Shown: positions 35,488 to 45,425, numbered from the stretch's first letter. The stretch is 64,000 nucleotides of DNA from Endozoicomonas sp. Mp262 (GCF_025643335.1 NZ_CP092489.1:1654001-1718000); one strand, 5' to 3'. Translations and numbers: made by a program. Notes: generated from the sequence alone by a model not told the origin.

Positions 35488-37940
35488 CAGAATGTTTCCC
35501 GGAGAGATGATTTAAAAAGTTTCAATCGGTTGGCATTGGATACTACGGTGACGGAAGATAGTGCCATTGCTGCCCCTGCTATGACCGGATTGAGGAGCAT
35601 TCCTGTCAATGGGTATAACACACCCGCAGCCACCGGAATACCTAATGAGTTGTAGATAAAAGCGCCCAGTAGGTTTTGTTTGATATTTCGAAGTGTGGCC
35701 CGGGAAAGCTCCACAGCATTTGCCAGTCCATGGAGTGATGGACGAATAAGCGTGATATCAGCGGATTCAATGGCTATATCGGTTCCTGTACCAATGGCAA
35801 AGCCTACATCGGCTCTCGCTAATGCAGGGGCATCATTGATGCCATCACCGGTCATTCCGACTTTTTCACCCTGTTGTTGTAGCTGACTAATATGGCGATC
35901 CTTATCTTCAGGTAACACTTCGGCGTACACCTGATCTATACCGATTTCATTTGCCACTGTCTCTGCCGTCAGCCAGTTGTCTCCGGTTAGCATTACCAGC
36001 TTAATACCTAACCGGTGTAATCTCTGTATGGCAGCCACTGAATCCTTGCGTATGGGGTCAGCCACAGCGATTAATCCAGCCAGCTGGTTATCTACTGCCA
36101 GGTACATGGGAGTCTTTCCACGGGCTGCAAGTGTTTGGGCCTGTGAGGTCAGAATATCGGTATTTATTCCGTTCCCGGTCATTAGCTTGTTATTACCCAG
36201 TAAAAGACTCTGGTCTTGCACTTGCCCCTTAACACCCTGTCCGGTAATGGACGAAAAGTTAGCTGCGGGTAATAAAGTAAGGTTTTTATCTTTTGCCGAG
36301 CTGATGATGGCTTCGGCCAGAGGGTGCTCTGAACTGGCTTCCAGGCTGGCGGCCAGAGTCATCAGTAAATCTTCAGAAATAGTATGAACAGGCAAAATGT
36401 CCGTGACTTGAGGTTTTCCCTCTGTAATCGTGCCTGTTTTGTCAAGAACCAGTGATGTTATATTACTGGCCTGTTGTAAGGCATCACCGTTGCGCACCAG
36501 CATCCCCATTTCTGCTGCCTTGCCTACCCCCACCATGACGGACATGGGTGTAGCAAGACCCAAAGCGCAGGGGCAGGCTATGATCAGAACCGTGGTAAAG
36601 ACAACCAGGGTATGAGCCGCTTTGGGGTCAGGACCAAAATAAAACCATATTGCTGCGGCCACCAGGGCTATCAGGATCACAGCGGGGACAAATACAGCGG
36701 CTATTTTATCAGCTAACCGGGCTATGGGCATTTTGGAACCTTGCGCTTTTTTCACTAAAGCAATGATGTGGGCAAGGGCTGTTTCATTACCAACTTTATC
36801 AGCTTTAACCAGTAAACTGCCGTTTTTATTCAGGGTTCCCGCAGTCACCGGATCACTCTTTTGTTTACTAACAGGCACTGGTTCTCCGGTCAGCATGGAT
36901 TCATCTATCAGACTGGCGCCGTCAATAACGATCCCGTCCACCGGTATTTTCTCACCGGGACGAATACGCAGGATATCACCCTTTATAACCTGATTAATGG
37001 GTATAGCCATTTCCTGATTATTGCGAATAACCTGTGCTGTTTTTACCTGTAACCCAAGCAGCTTTTTTATGGCTTCGCTGGTTTTGCCCCTGGCTCTTAG
37101 TTCGAGGGCATGGCCCAGGTTAATCAGGCCAATAATCATGGCGGAGGCTTCAAAATAGACATGGCGGGCACTGGCGGGCAGTGACTCAGGGAATAAAACC
37201 ACTAGCATGGAATAAAGCCATGCCGCGCCGGTTCCCGTGGCAATAAGGGTGTCCATATTGGCGTTGCGGTATTTCAGTGATTGCCACATCCCGGCAAAAT
37301 AGTGTTTTCCCGAGAAAAAAAGTACCAGGAAGGTTAGCACTCCAACTCCTCCCCAGGCCAGTTGCTGACTGGAGTTATTAATGCTCATCTCGCCAGTAAT
37401 AACTCCCCAGGCCATAAGGGGAATACCCAGTCCAAGGGCAATGGTGGTGTGTTTGAGCAGATAGCGGTATTGCGCCTTATCTTCCTGTTCCTGTTGTAAA
37501 CGACGTTCTTCTTCCTGGTCTATCAAATACCCCGGAAAGCCGATTTTTTCCAGTGCTTCCAAGATGGTAGCCAGTATTACTGAGCCTTCTATGGTCAGGG
37601 TTTTGTCTGAGAGATTGACAGTGGCTTTTTTAATCCCGGACAGCTGATTTATGGCGGTTTCAATTTTATTGACACAGGATGTACAACGGATGGAGGGAAT
37701 GGAAATAAGAAGTACTTTGTCATTAACGGGCTTTATGACCGATGCATCAAAACCGGCAGTTTTGATCGCATTTATCAATGCTTTCGAATCAGTATTTCCC
37801 GAGATTGTTGCCGTTCTGTCTGCAAAATTGACGGAAGCCCGGGAAACGCCGGGTACGGCGAGCAAGGCTTTCTCTATCTTGCCAACACAGCCCGCACAGC
37901 TGACTCCTGAGAGCTTTAGCTGAGTCTGTAGTCCTGCCAT
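35487..37940 (-). CDS. copA: Copper-exporting P1B-type ATPase
   Basis: An 817-residue Cu(I) pump from the ATG at 37940 (GGGAT upstream); an ATG at 37955 is the alternative. Two N-terminal metal-binding domains carry GVSCAGC and SIRCTSC. The membrane CPC motif is in TVLIIACPCALGLATP, the phosphorylation site is DKTGTITEGK, the HP motif is in SSEHPLAEA, and the hinge is GDGINDAPALARADVG. It moves cytoplasmic copper to the periplasm. It forms an operon with cueR, driven by a MerR-type promoter. Confidence 0.95.
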   Translation of the reverse strand: MAGLQTQLKLSGVSCAGCVGKIEKALLAVPGVSRASVNFADRTATISGNTDSKALINAIKTAGFDASVIKPVNDKVLLISIPSIRCTSCVNKIETAINQLSGIKKATVNLSDKTLTIEGSVILATILEALEKIGFPGYLIDQEEERRLQQEQEDKAQYRYLLKHTTIALGLGIPLMAWGVITGEMSINNSSQQLAWGGVGVLTFLVLFFSGKHYFAGMWQSLKYRNANMDTLIATGTGAAWLYSMLVVLFPESLPASARHVYFEASAMIIGLINLGHALELRARGKTSEAIKKLLGLQVKTAQVIRNNQEMAIPINQVIKGDILRIRPGEKIPVDGIVIDGASLIDESMLTGEPVPVSKQKSDPVTAGTLNKNGSLLVKADKVGNETALAHIIALVKKAQGSKMPIARLADKIAAVFVPAVILIALVAAAIWFYFGPDPKAAHTLVVFTTVLIIACPCALGLATPMSVMVGVGKAAEMGMLVRNGDALQQASNITSLVLDKTGTITEGKPQVTDILPVHTISEDLLMTLAASLEASSEHPLAEAIISSAKDKNLTLLPAANFSSITGQGVKGQVQDQSLLLGNNKLMTGNGINTDILTSQAQTLAARGKTPMYLAVDNQLAGLIAVADPIRKDSVAAIQRLHRLGIKLVMLTGDNWLTAETVANEIGIDQVYAEVLPEDKDRHISQLQQQGEKVGMTGDGINDAPALARADVGFAIGTGTDIAIESADITLIRPSLHGLANAVELSRATLRNIKQNLLGAFIYNSLGIPVAAGVLYPLTGMLLNPVIAGAAMALSSVTVVSNANRLKLFKSSLRETF

Positions 37941-37976
37941 TGTTGAAAATCCCATAATAATCTTGATATTACAGGT

Positions 37977-38007
37977 AGGATAACCTTTACCCTAACTGGA
38001 AGGTAAA
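37977..38007 (-). promoter_or_regulatory. CueR-type promoter of copA-cueR
   Basis: On the minus strand, TTTACC (38007-38002) and TATCCT (37982-37977) are -35 and -10 elements separated by exactly 19 bases, the long spacer that MerR-family activators untwist. The spacer region holds the dyad ACCTT...AAGGT (37983-38004), as in known CueR operators. Transcription would begin near 37970, just upstream of copA. Confidence 0.82.
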
Positions 38008-38138
38008 GGTGGGAAGGAATGCTTTTAATTAAAAGTCTTATATTTGATGTGAACTTTTTAATATGAATTTTGTCTTTTGAATGGAATACATCCCCATGTA
38101 TATAAATATATTGACTAATAATATTAAGGTGGTAATAA

Positions 38139-39443
38139 ATGTTGGGAAAAGAAATAAATAGAGCCTGTTATTTTAGCAGGGTTTTAAGTGTTTTTTTTAT
38201 TGTAGTTCTATCTAATGTACTAACTGCTCCGGCGAATGCGCAATCGGGTGATGATGAGGAAGATATTTTTAAATATCTTTTTGAAAAAGCTGCTCAAAAA
38301 GCCGGGCATAAAGTCAATATGAATGATAACGAGGATTTTTTTTATAAGGGCAATGACTTTATAATAGCTAATTCAGAAAAGGGATCAATCTATATCAATA
38401 CAGGACAACTGTATATGGGGGCTGACAGTGGATTTAGATTTGGCGCAGCTGTCCCTGAAAAAACAAAAAACAAACCTGAAACAAAGACTGCTGATGCCTC
38501 TCCTCACGCCAAAGAAAGAAGGTGTAACTATCTGAATTCAGAGCCTGTTGTTAGTTATGATCAGCTTCGCAGAGATTTTCAGATCTATCAAAGTGATATA
38601 AAGAAAATGAGTAGCGATGACCTATGTATTGGGCTAGATGAAATTTATGAAGTGGCGTCCAGATTAAAAATGAAAGCAGGATTACCACCTGGTGAATCAA
38701 AAAATAAAGCAATGAAAGTCTTTGAATTGGTCAAAGAAATATATGTCCCTCCATATGGGCCTCTTTATATTACAGGTGTCGATGTTGTCCGCCTGGCGGA
38801 AGCCTCTATGGCTGTTGATGTTGCCAAGTTGGAAATGGGAAATAGACCCGTAATTAAGAGTTGTTTTCCTAAAGATGGAACGGAATGTGTGACATATAGA
38901 GAGCCTTTATGCCGTGATGCAGGAAAAAGTGGCGATTGTCATTCGGTAGGTGCATCAATAAATCTTGATGTGGCCAATTTATTTCGACTTTTAGAAATAA
39001 TCCGGGCGGCAGGTGTTCAGGAGCAGTCGGTTTATGGGGACTCAATATGTCAGGGATGTCCAAGGCACCGGCTAACATTGGATTTGGCTGCTTTATCTAA
39101 CAGCTTTTTTTATGCTAAAGATAGACGAATTGAGGAGTTGGTAAATCTGGCATTTTCTCCTGAAAATAACGGTTTTTCTATAGCTAATATGGCTAAGCTA
39201 TTGCCTCTTCTATCCAATGGAGGGCGGGGAATGAATGCAGCTGCTGATACGCTATTAAGAATAGCTGACAGTACAGACAAACCGAGTTTTGATGATGTGT
39301 ATGATGCAGCTATTGAAAGAAAGGCTGAAGCGGTTAATCCCGGAAAATCAGATATTGGATTCCTGAAGCATGAAGTGGATAGAGGCATTTATTATATGGA
39401 TAAGCCCATTGACCTTAAGGATCTGGAGCAGGCTTTTAAATGA
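38139..39443 (+). CDS. Secreted protein of unknown function
   Basis: Not recognised. 434 residues with a long signal peptide (basic start, then VLSVFFIVVLSNVLTAPANA). The mature part starts with an acidic stretch (GDDEEDIFKYLFEK) and has nine or more cysteines, clustered in CFPKDGTECVTYREPLCRDA and SICQGCP, suggesting disulfides in an oxidising compartment. The C-terminal third is helical. It is AT-rich at the 5' end, with GGTGG upstream as ribosome binding site. It stands alone between copA and the glpACB operon. Confidence 0.6.
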   Translation: MLGKEINRACYFSRVLSVFFIVVLSNVLTAPANAQSGDDEEDIFKYLFEKAAQKAGHKVNMNDNEDFFYKGNDFIIANSEKGSIYINTGQLYMGADSGFRFGAAVPEKTKNKPETKTADASPHAKERRCNYLNSEPVVSYDQLRRDFQIYQSDIKKMSSDDLCIGLDEIYEVASRLKMKAGLPPGESKNKAMKVFELVKEIYVPPYGPLYITGVDVVRLAEASMAVDVAKLEMGNRPVIKSCFPKDGTECVTYREPLCRDAGKSGDCHSVGASINLDVANLFRLLEIIRAAGVQEQSVYGDSICQGCPRHRLTLDLAALSNSFFYAKDRRIEELVNLAFSPENNGFSIANMAKLLPLLSNGGRGMNAAADTLLRIADSTDKPSFDDVYDAAIERKAEAVNPGKSDIGFLKHEVDRGIYYMDKPIDLKDLEQAFK

Positions 39444-39454
39444 TATGCCATAGT

Positions 39455-39486
39455 CTATGGACAATAGTAATTATTATTGTCCATAG
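39455..39486. terminator. Bidirectional hairpin between convergent genes
   Basis: CTATGGACAATA (39455-39466) and TATTGTCCATAG (39475-39486) form a perfect 12-bp stem with an 8-base loop, between the stop codons of the secreted protein gene and glpC. Confidence 0.65.
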
Positions 39487-39494
39487 AGTGGTTT

Positions 39495-40694
39495 CTAAAC
39501 TAGTGCCATAGCAATCAGCGTCACCGGATGAAGTACCTTATGGTCAGTATTCATCTCCACCTGCATTTTGCATGACTCACAGTCTGTGATGATATAGTCA
39601 GCTTCCGTTGTCTTTATTTGCTCCAGCATCTTATTGGCAATTTTTTGGGAAGTATCATAGTTCTCTTTCTTAAAGCCATAAGTACCGGACAAGCCACAGC
39701 AATTCTGGTCAAGCAGGGTCAGTTCCAGTCCCGGGATTTCCCGCATCAGCTCAACGGTATGAACCACTCCCCCCATACGAATCAAGTGACAGGGGCTATG
39801 GTAGGCTACCTTCAGGTTAAGGGGCTTCATTTCCGGCTTATTTCCGGATGCAAATTCCTTGATCAGGAACCGGGAGACAAACTGGATCTGATCTTTAAAG
39901 GCAGAGTTATCCACATCCAGCATATCCGGATACTCATCCCGTAACGTCATGGCGCAGCTTGAAGAGGATGAGATAACGGCTTCTGAACCGGCATCCAGGC
40001 TTTTGGCAAACTGAGTCATATTCAGGTCAGCATTTTTACGGGCCTTTTTCAGGAAGCCGTTGGCAATGAGAGGGACGCCACAACATTTTTCTTTTGCCGT
40101 TAATCGCACACCAATATTAATGGCATTTAAAACAGCCACCAGGTCTTTACCCACTGCGGGTACGTTGTAATTGGTGTAGCAACCGTGGAAATAGGTGATC
40201 TTGCGGTCAAAACGTTCCTGGTTTCCGGCATGTTTGCCAAACCATTTACGGAATGTCTGGAAGGTGTATTTCGGCAGTGTCCGTCGTTCATCAACCCCCA
40301 GGGTTTTGTCCAGTAGTTTTTTCACAGGCTTCATGGCCGTTACTACATTGACAATAGGTGCGGTGGTTGAAGACAGGGTACCCATCAAGTCAGTATGGCT
40401 CAGCATAAACTCCCGGGGACCCTGCTTGAACCCGTCATGGCGAGCCTTGGCCTTCTGAATAATTGTGCCGATATGGACATTGGACGGGCAGGCCACCTCA
40501 CAGCGTTTACAGTTGGTGCAATACTTCAGGGCATCGTCGTACAGGCCGGGGCTTTTGATGCGAAATCGTTCGCCATCAGGGCCAGCCTGCTTGGGGCCGG
40601 GATAATCAGGGCGTGCTTCAGCAACCGGGCAGCGGGTGGTGCAAACGGTGCATTTGATACAGTTATCAAAGGTGGTGTCTGTGAGAGATAGCAT
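39495..40694 (-). CDS. glpC: Anaerobic glycerol-3-phosphate dehydrogenase subunit C
   Basis: A 399-residue membrane-associated iron-sulfur subunit that passes electrons from GlpAB to the quinone pool. Two ferredoxin motifs are present: CIKCTVCTTRCP and CTNCKRCEVACP. Two cysteine-rich CCG domains follow (CCGVPLIANG, CCGLSGTYGF). The start ATG at 40694 begins 1 base after the glpB stop, so translation is probably coupled; a longer frame to 40772 lies in glpB. Confidence 0.93.
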   Translation of the reverse strand: MLSLTDTTFDNCIKCTVCTTRCPVAEARPDYPGPKQAGPDGERFRIKSPGLYDDALKYCTNCKRCEVACPSNVHIGTIIQKAKARHDGFKQGPREFMLSHTDLMGTLSSTTAPIVNVVTAMKPVKKLLDKTLGVDERRTLPKYTFQTFRKWFGKHAGNQERFDRKITYFHGCYTNYNVPAVGKDLVAVLNAINIGVRLTAKEKCCGVPLIANGFLKKARKNADLNMTQFAKSLDAGSEAVISSSSSCAMTLRDEYPDMLDVDNSAFKDQIQFVSRFLIKEFASGNKPEMKPLNLKVAYHSPCHLIRMGGVVHTVELMREIPGLELTLLDQNCCGLSGTYGFKKENYDTSQKIANKMLEQIKTTEADYIITDCESCKMQVEMNTDHKVLHPVTLIAMALV

Positions 40695-40695
40695 C

Positions 40696-41997
40696 TTAAT
40701 TACCGGCGCAGGCTTGATATGCAGCAATAATTTGTTCGGCAGCATGGAAGCCTGTGGCAATGGATACACCACCGGCTGAACCTTCTGCTACCGGGTTAAA
40801 ACCGGCCAGCACAGAGCCAACACAGTACATATTTTCAATGGGCAGACCCTGGCGCGTTGGTTGCAACTGCTGGTTGCAGCTGACACCGTATTCAATAAAA
40901 TGATGAGCCTTGCTGTCCAGGAATTTTCCTGATGCCCATAGTGACCGGTCTGAAGGGGCTTCCACATCAAGGTCAAAGGTTGGCTCAATGATGCGATTTT
41001 GCTTGCTTAGGAGTCCTTTGCTGAAGAAACTGCCGGAAGCCAGAACAAAGTGATTGGCATACAGGGGCAGATCCTTGTTGTAATGGGTCTCAATACTCAC
41101 CAGGCGACCATTATCAAAGTTGCCTTTTTCCACCAGATCTCCTTCAATAAGCATCCCGCCCAGCTTGTTGAACTGCCTTTTCAGGGCGTTAGCAATGCGC
41201 AGGCCTGGTAGTGAGGGAGGCAGGCTTGCCACTTCCATAATCTGACAGCCAATTTTTTGTGATAATTCAGGAATACGGCTTCTGCCCAGTGAGTCCTCCA
41301 AAACGGCAGGTATGATAAGCAAATCCGAAGAACCTGCTGCGCCTCCAAGGGCGTTTGTCAGTCGCTGAAAGTTATCGGCATGATTTAACGCCCGTGCTAA
41401 TTCGATAGAGCGAAGCTCAAACGGATTTCGGGTTTCCAGACCCAGCTCCCTGGCAGTAATGGTTTTACTGGTAATCCTGGCTTGTTGAAATGCCGGGTGC
41501 TGCTTTAGACCTGCAACTGCAAGAGAAGGCTGAAAATCCCTGAATCCGGCGATATTAACAATAGCAATGCGCTGAATTCCCTTTGCGGGCTGTTTTATAG
41601 GCAGTGGCATCATACCGGGTTGGTAAAGCCAGGCTGGACGAAGGCTGCCCAATGCCGTTGTTCGCCAGTGATTATCTTCACTCTGGCTGGCCATGGGAAC
41701 TCCGGCAACGTCAAGGTGGTGGCAAAAGCGGTGCAGACCTTGTTTAAGTGTGTCTACCCCAACCTTGCTATAAGGGTGGTTGGGGTTACTTTCTGCAAGC
41801 TTGGCCACGGCGGGAAAAGGTGATTGCACGACACTGCCATCGCTATGATAACCAAGGATGTCAATAGCGCCAGAGGCAAAAGTCAGGGAACTTTCCCCGA
41901 AACTGATTACTGCCGTTTTCAAGCCTGCTTCGGCGCAGCGGATGGCAGAGGTCAGTCCAGCCAGCCCGCCGCCAATAATTATGCTGTCATATCTCAT
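40696..41997 (-). CDS. glpB: Anaerobic glycerol-3-phosphate dehydrogenase subunit B
   Basis: A 433-residue flavoprotein subunit with an N-terminal dinucleotide-binding loop (SIIIGGGLAGLTSAIRCAEAG) and the family segment SFGESSLTFASGAIDILG. It forms the catalytic dimer with GlpA. Its start overlaps the glpA stop by 4 bases (ATGA-type) and glpC follows immediately, giving a tight glpACB operon. Confidence 0.93.
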   Translation of the reverse strand: MRYDSIIIGGGLAGLTSAIRCAEAGLKTAVISFGESSLTFASGAIDILGYHSDGSVVQSPFPAVAKLAESNPNHPYSKVGVDTLKQGLHRFCHHLDVAGVPMASQSEDNHWRTTALGSLRPAWLYQPGMMPLPIKQPAKGIQRIAIVNIAGFRDFQPSLAVAGLKQHPAFQQARITSKTITARELGLETRNPFELRSIELARALNHADNFQRLTNALGGAAGSSDLLIIPAVLEDSLGRSRIPELSQKIGCQIMEVASLPPSLPGLRIANALKRQFNKLGGMLIEGDLVEKGNFDNGRLVSIETHYNKDLPLYANHFVLASGSFFSKGLLSKQNRIIEPTFDLDVEAPSDRSLWASGKFLDSKAHHFIEYGVSCNQQLQPTRQGLPIENMYCVGSVLAGFNPVAEGSAGGVSIATGFHAAEQIIAAYQACAGN

Positions 41998-43670
41998 GCT
42001 GCTGGCTTCTCTTTTACTGGGCTTTGTGTAATGGCAGGTTGTGCCAAATTGATATCAAGGGGTTCTGTTGCTTTTTGCAGGCTGCTATAGCCTAGCAATG
42101 ATTCATAAATCCAGTGACTGAACTCAGCTTCCCGCAAGGCATCGCCCCATAGGACTGGCTGATTGCCTTTCCAGCGCTCTTCCAGGAATTCACCAATGCT
42201 ATTCAGGGGCTGCTGTGGTTCTGTGGGGATTAGATCCTGGATAATGCCTGCCGCACGACAGGCACAGAGTTCGCCCTGACAAGGCCCCATACCCAGCCGT
42301 GTCCGACGACGAAGATCCACTAAGTCCGGGGCATTGAGTTTTTCAACGGCGTATTCGATTTCCCCCCGGGTTACCATTTCACATTCACAAACAATGGCAT
42401 TCTTTTCTTCATTTTCGGAAAGGAACATTGCTGCCCGCTCACCATGGCGATATTTTGCGGAAACAGACACCGGAGCTGACAGGGTTGGCGTTTGAATATC
42501 TGCCTGTTCACCACAGGCTCCCGGTAAAGGAACTTCGGCAGTACAGCAGGGAGTGCTATTGCCCAGGTGTTTGGCAACGGCATCTGTGGCTTTTTCTGCC
42601 ATCAGGCGATAAGTCATCAGCTTGCCACCGGTAATAGTTACCAGTCCAGGTAAACCGTCATTGTCTGCATGGTCCATTAACACAATTCCGCGGCTGATAT
42701 TCCGGCCTGTACTGTCTCCCAGGGCAACCAAAGGGCGTACTCCCGCATAGGCCCGAAGAATTCGGGAGCGTGACATGACAGGAGCCAGCTTTTCTCCTTC
42801 GCGGATCAGAATATCCACCTCTTCAGGATCAATTTTCAGATTATCAATTTCACCGTAGGGGATTTTTTGGGATGTAGTGCCAATCAGGGAAATGGTGTCG
42901 CCAGGAACCAGAATGTCAGCGTCAGCCGGTTTACGACAGCGGTTAAGCACCATGCTGTTAATCCGATAATCCATGATGAGCAGAGAACCCTTTGAAGGGA
43001 TCATATGGATAGAAAGGTCGGCATATTCTGCAATTTGTTGTCCCCATATCCCGGCAGCATTCACCACTTGTTGAGCGCGAACAGCAATGCGTTCCCCGGT
43101 TTTAATGTGGGTGGCATGAATGCCGCAGACACGGCCATTTTCAACAATCAGTCCCTGAACCCGGGTGTAATTGAGCAGCTGGCCGCCATGTTCTTCGGCG
43201 TCAAGAATGTTGGATGCTGTCAGGCGAAAGGGATCAATGGTTCCATCAGGAACCTTTACAGCGCCCAGTAATCGTGGGTTGACGTTTGGCTCTAGTTTCA
43301 ATGCCTGCTGTGAAGAGAGTAGCTCTGTTTCAATGCCTGACGTATTACAGGCTTCGATAAATGTCTTTTGAAAAGACACGTCATCCTCGGGCAGGGTGAT
43401 AAATAATCCGCCGGTTTCTTCTATGCAGTGACGGGCGACTTTCTTAAGGATTTTGTTTTCCTGGATGCACTCTTTGGCAGAGTGGGCGTCAGTGACAGCA
43501 TAACGGCCTCCGGAATGAAGCAAGCCGTGGTTGCGGCCGGTAGCTCCAGTGGCAATATCATCTTTCTCGATCAGAATTGCACGAATGCCCCGCAGTGAGC
43601 AGTCACGAAGGACACCGGCTCCTGTAGCGCCACCGCCGATGATGACAACGTCTGTTTCAAGGGTTTTCAT
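41994..43670 (-). CDS. glpA: Anaerobic glycerol-3-phosphate dehydrogenase subunit A
   Basis: A 558-residue FAD subunit that oxidises sn-glycerol-3-phosphate to dihydroxyacetone phosphate when oxygen is absent. The FAD loop is VVIIGGGATGAGVLRDCSLRG. Near the C-terminus is a BFD-like iron-sulfur segment (CECEMVTRGEIEYAVEK and GPCQGELCACRAAG). This subunit and the operon order distinguish it from the aerobic GlpD. An FNR-like site and TTCG half-sites lie upstream. Confidence 0.95.
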   Translation of the reverse strand: MKTLETDVVIIGGGATGAGVLRDCSLRGIRAILIEKDDIATGATGRNHGLLHSGGRYAVTDAHSAKECIQENKILKKVARHCIEETGGLFITLPEDDVSFQKTFIEACNTSGIETELLSSQQALKLEPNVNPRLLGAVKVPDGTIDPFRLTASNILDAEEHGGQLLNYTRVQGLIVENGRVCGIHATHIKTGERIAVRAQQVVNAAGIWGQQIAEYADLSIHMIPSKGSLLIMDYRINSMVLNRCRKPADADILVPGDTISLIGTTSQKIPYGEIDNLKIDPEEVDILIREGEKLAPVMSRSRILRAYAGVRPLVALGDSTGRNISRGIVLMDHADNDGLPGLVTITGGKLMTYRLMAEKATDAVAKHLGNSTPCCTAEVPLPGACGEQADIQTPTLSAPVSVSAKYRHGERAAMFLSENEEKNAIVCECEMVTRGEIEYAVEKLNAPDLVDLRRRTRLGMGPCQGELCACRAAGIIQDLIPTEPQQPLNSIGEFLEERWKGNQPVLWGDALREAEFSHWIYESLLGYSSLQKATEPLDINLAQPAITQSPVKEKPAA

Positions 43671-43726
43671 TAGAGGCCTGGTTAGGTTAGATACGCGTCT
43701 TTACAAACATTATGTAGGGGGATTTT

Positions 43727-43780
43727 AATGTTCGAAATGATTTATATCAACATTCGACTGTGTTCGTATTGGTTCGATAG
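43727..43780. promoter_or_regulatory. GlpR-like half-sites and FNR-like box upstream of glpA
   Basis: TTCG recurs at 43731, 43753, 43763 and 43773, the last three exactly 10 bases apart, inside AATGTTCGAAAT, CATTCGACTG, TGTTCGTATT and GGTTCGATAG. GlpR operators contain TGTTCG. ATGATTTATATCAA (43737-43750) differs from the FNR consensus TTGAT-N4-ATCAA by one base. Together these predict glycerol-3-phosphate induction and anaerobic activation, as in E. coli glpACB. Confidence 0.6.
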
Positions 43781-43925
43781 TAGGTTTGGTTGTGATTTTT
43801 TGGTGATTTGTGGCGTGTGGTGTGCTTGCGTCTATTTGTTGATGTTCTATGGGGGTTGGAGAAGGGGGGGGATCTTTCATCTATTATAATTACTTATCGC
43901 TAGTTGATGTACTAGGGTCAAGCTT

Positions 43926-45242
43926 ATGAAGAAAGTAAGGATAAGATATAGTTTACTTATATCAGGATTGTTGTTTTTTGTTGAGCTGCGTGCATTTGAT
44001 GTTTTTTTTGAGGAGGTCGCTGACATTCAGTTAACAAGCGCCGTAGGTCAGATCGATTTTTATGATAATTCATTGCTGGTCGTGCATGGGAAATGTATTT
44101 ATTTATATCCTTTGGGGATAAACCGTGGTGATCGAATACTATGTTTTGGTGACGATTCTGGAGAAGTGAGTGTTAGGGAAGAAGTGAATTTTGCACAGAG
44201 TGATGATAACAAATATGTAGCAGTCAGTGATAAGAGAAAAGTTTATCTTGCAAAGTGGGGGGAGAGCTTAGCTTTAGATGTCATGGATGAGTTCAGTGTA
44301 GAAAACAAAGGAATTTGCCAGTTTGACAGGCATTCCAGGCATCTTTTAACAAAGATAGATTCTAGGCCCCCCGGACTTCAGATAAGAAAAATACAAGATG
44401 ATGGTAAAATGGATGACTGCCTATGGCTAACAAAGCAAGAGAATAAATTTGAATTTTCAAAAGCGAAACGGCATCTTCCAGACCTTCTAAGTGGTACAGT
44501 TTTTAAAAATGAGGAAGTAGTGGATGATGTCTTTGTAAGTCTAGATGCCTGCGCTTATGCTGTTGTAGTTAAACCTAAAGCAGAGTTGAATAGGAAACAA
44601 TGTATTTATGTACTTTATCAGAGTGAAATTAGAGAAGGAGTTTTAACTCAGGTAGGGGATACTATTCAAGTTTCAGGAAAGCACTCAATAGTTTTTGACG
44701 TCCTGTTTAGTAGATACTTTGGGTTAATAGTTTCTAGATATTTTGAGGATTATAGGTTGAGGGGGCTTGACGTAGAGAATGGTCATTGGAAAACAATAGA
44801 TTATGGTGGATATGATGGTACTGTTGATTTTAGCCCCGACAGTCAGTATTTGCTTATATATAAACAGACACAAAGGTATATTTGTACTAAAGGCCCTAGA
44901 AGGGTATATGCTGAGCAAGCAATATTAAAAAAAATCAATCCTAATGATTTTTGTATTGATAATGAAGATATCTTTGAGCATGAAGAGCATTTAATCAGTC
45001 ACGTTTTTAGCTCTAATAGCCAGTGCTTAGTTATTGGGTTTAAGGACGGTCATATAAAATATCTAAAAAAACAGGGGGGGAGGTGGGTCGAGTTAACCTT
45101 TGATCGGAGTAAAGTCCAATGCTGGGATGAGCGCAAGCAACGTTTTGCAGGTCCTTACTCCCTGATTCTTAGTCGTGATTGTCAATACTTGGCAGTCATG
45201 TATAGCTTTCATACGGTAAAAGTTTTTAGGATTGTAGAGTAG
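43926..45242 (+). CDS. Secreted WD40-like beta-propeller protein
   Basis: 438 residues with an N-terminal signal peptide (KKVRIRYSLLISGLLFFVEL). The mature part has repeated blade-like strands: VDFSPDSQYLLIYKQT, HVFSSNSQCLVIGFKDGHIK and LILSRDCQYLAVMYSF, each of the (S)xD/NxxxLxxx pattern of WD40 or WD40-like propellers, so a 6-7-blade propeller is likely. No catalytic motif is evident; binding to another protein is the usual role. It is AT-rich and placed between divergent glpA and another secreted-protein gene. Its promoter region is shared with glpA. Confidence 0.6.
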   Translation: MKKVRIRYSLLISGLLFFVELRAFDVFFEEVADIQLTSAVGQIDFYDNSLLVVHGKCIYLYPLGINRGDRILCFGDDSGEVSVREEVNFAQSDDNKYVAVSDKRKVYLAKWGESLALDVMDEFSVENKGICQFDRHSRHLLTKIDSRPPGLQIRKIQDDGKMDDCLWLTKQENKFEFSKAKRHLPDLLSGTVFKNEEVVDDVFVSLDACAYAVVVKPKAELNRKQCIYVLYQSEIREGVLTQVGDTIQVSGKHSIVFDVLFSRYFGLIVSRYFEDYRLRGLDVENGHWKTIDYGGYDGTVDFSPDSQYLLIYKQTQRYICTKGPRRVYAEQAILKKINPNDFCIDNEDIFEHEEHLISHVFSSNSQCLVIGFKDGHIKYLKKQGGRWVELTFDRSKVQCWDERKQRFAGPYSLILSRDCQYLAVMYSFHTVKVFRIVE

Positions 45243-45425
45243 AAGGGGGAATGATATTTTCTGTGATTTTGAAATATCCTTTTTCCTTCCTGTCCTTTTT
45301 TATTTTAAGGCAGGTGTCAGTTAAAAGATTAAGTCAAGACTATTTGGGTGTAAAAGGTCATCAGGTGATAGGTCTATTTATAGGCTATATTGGAATTGAT
45401 ATTTTACTCCATTAGCCTGGATATT

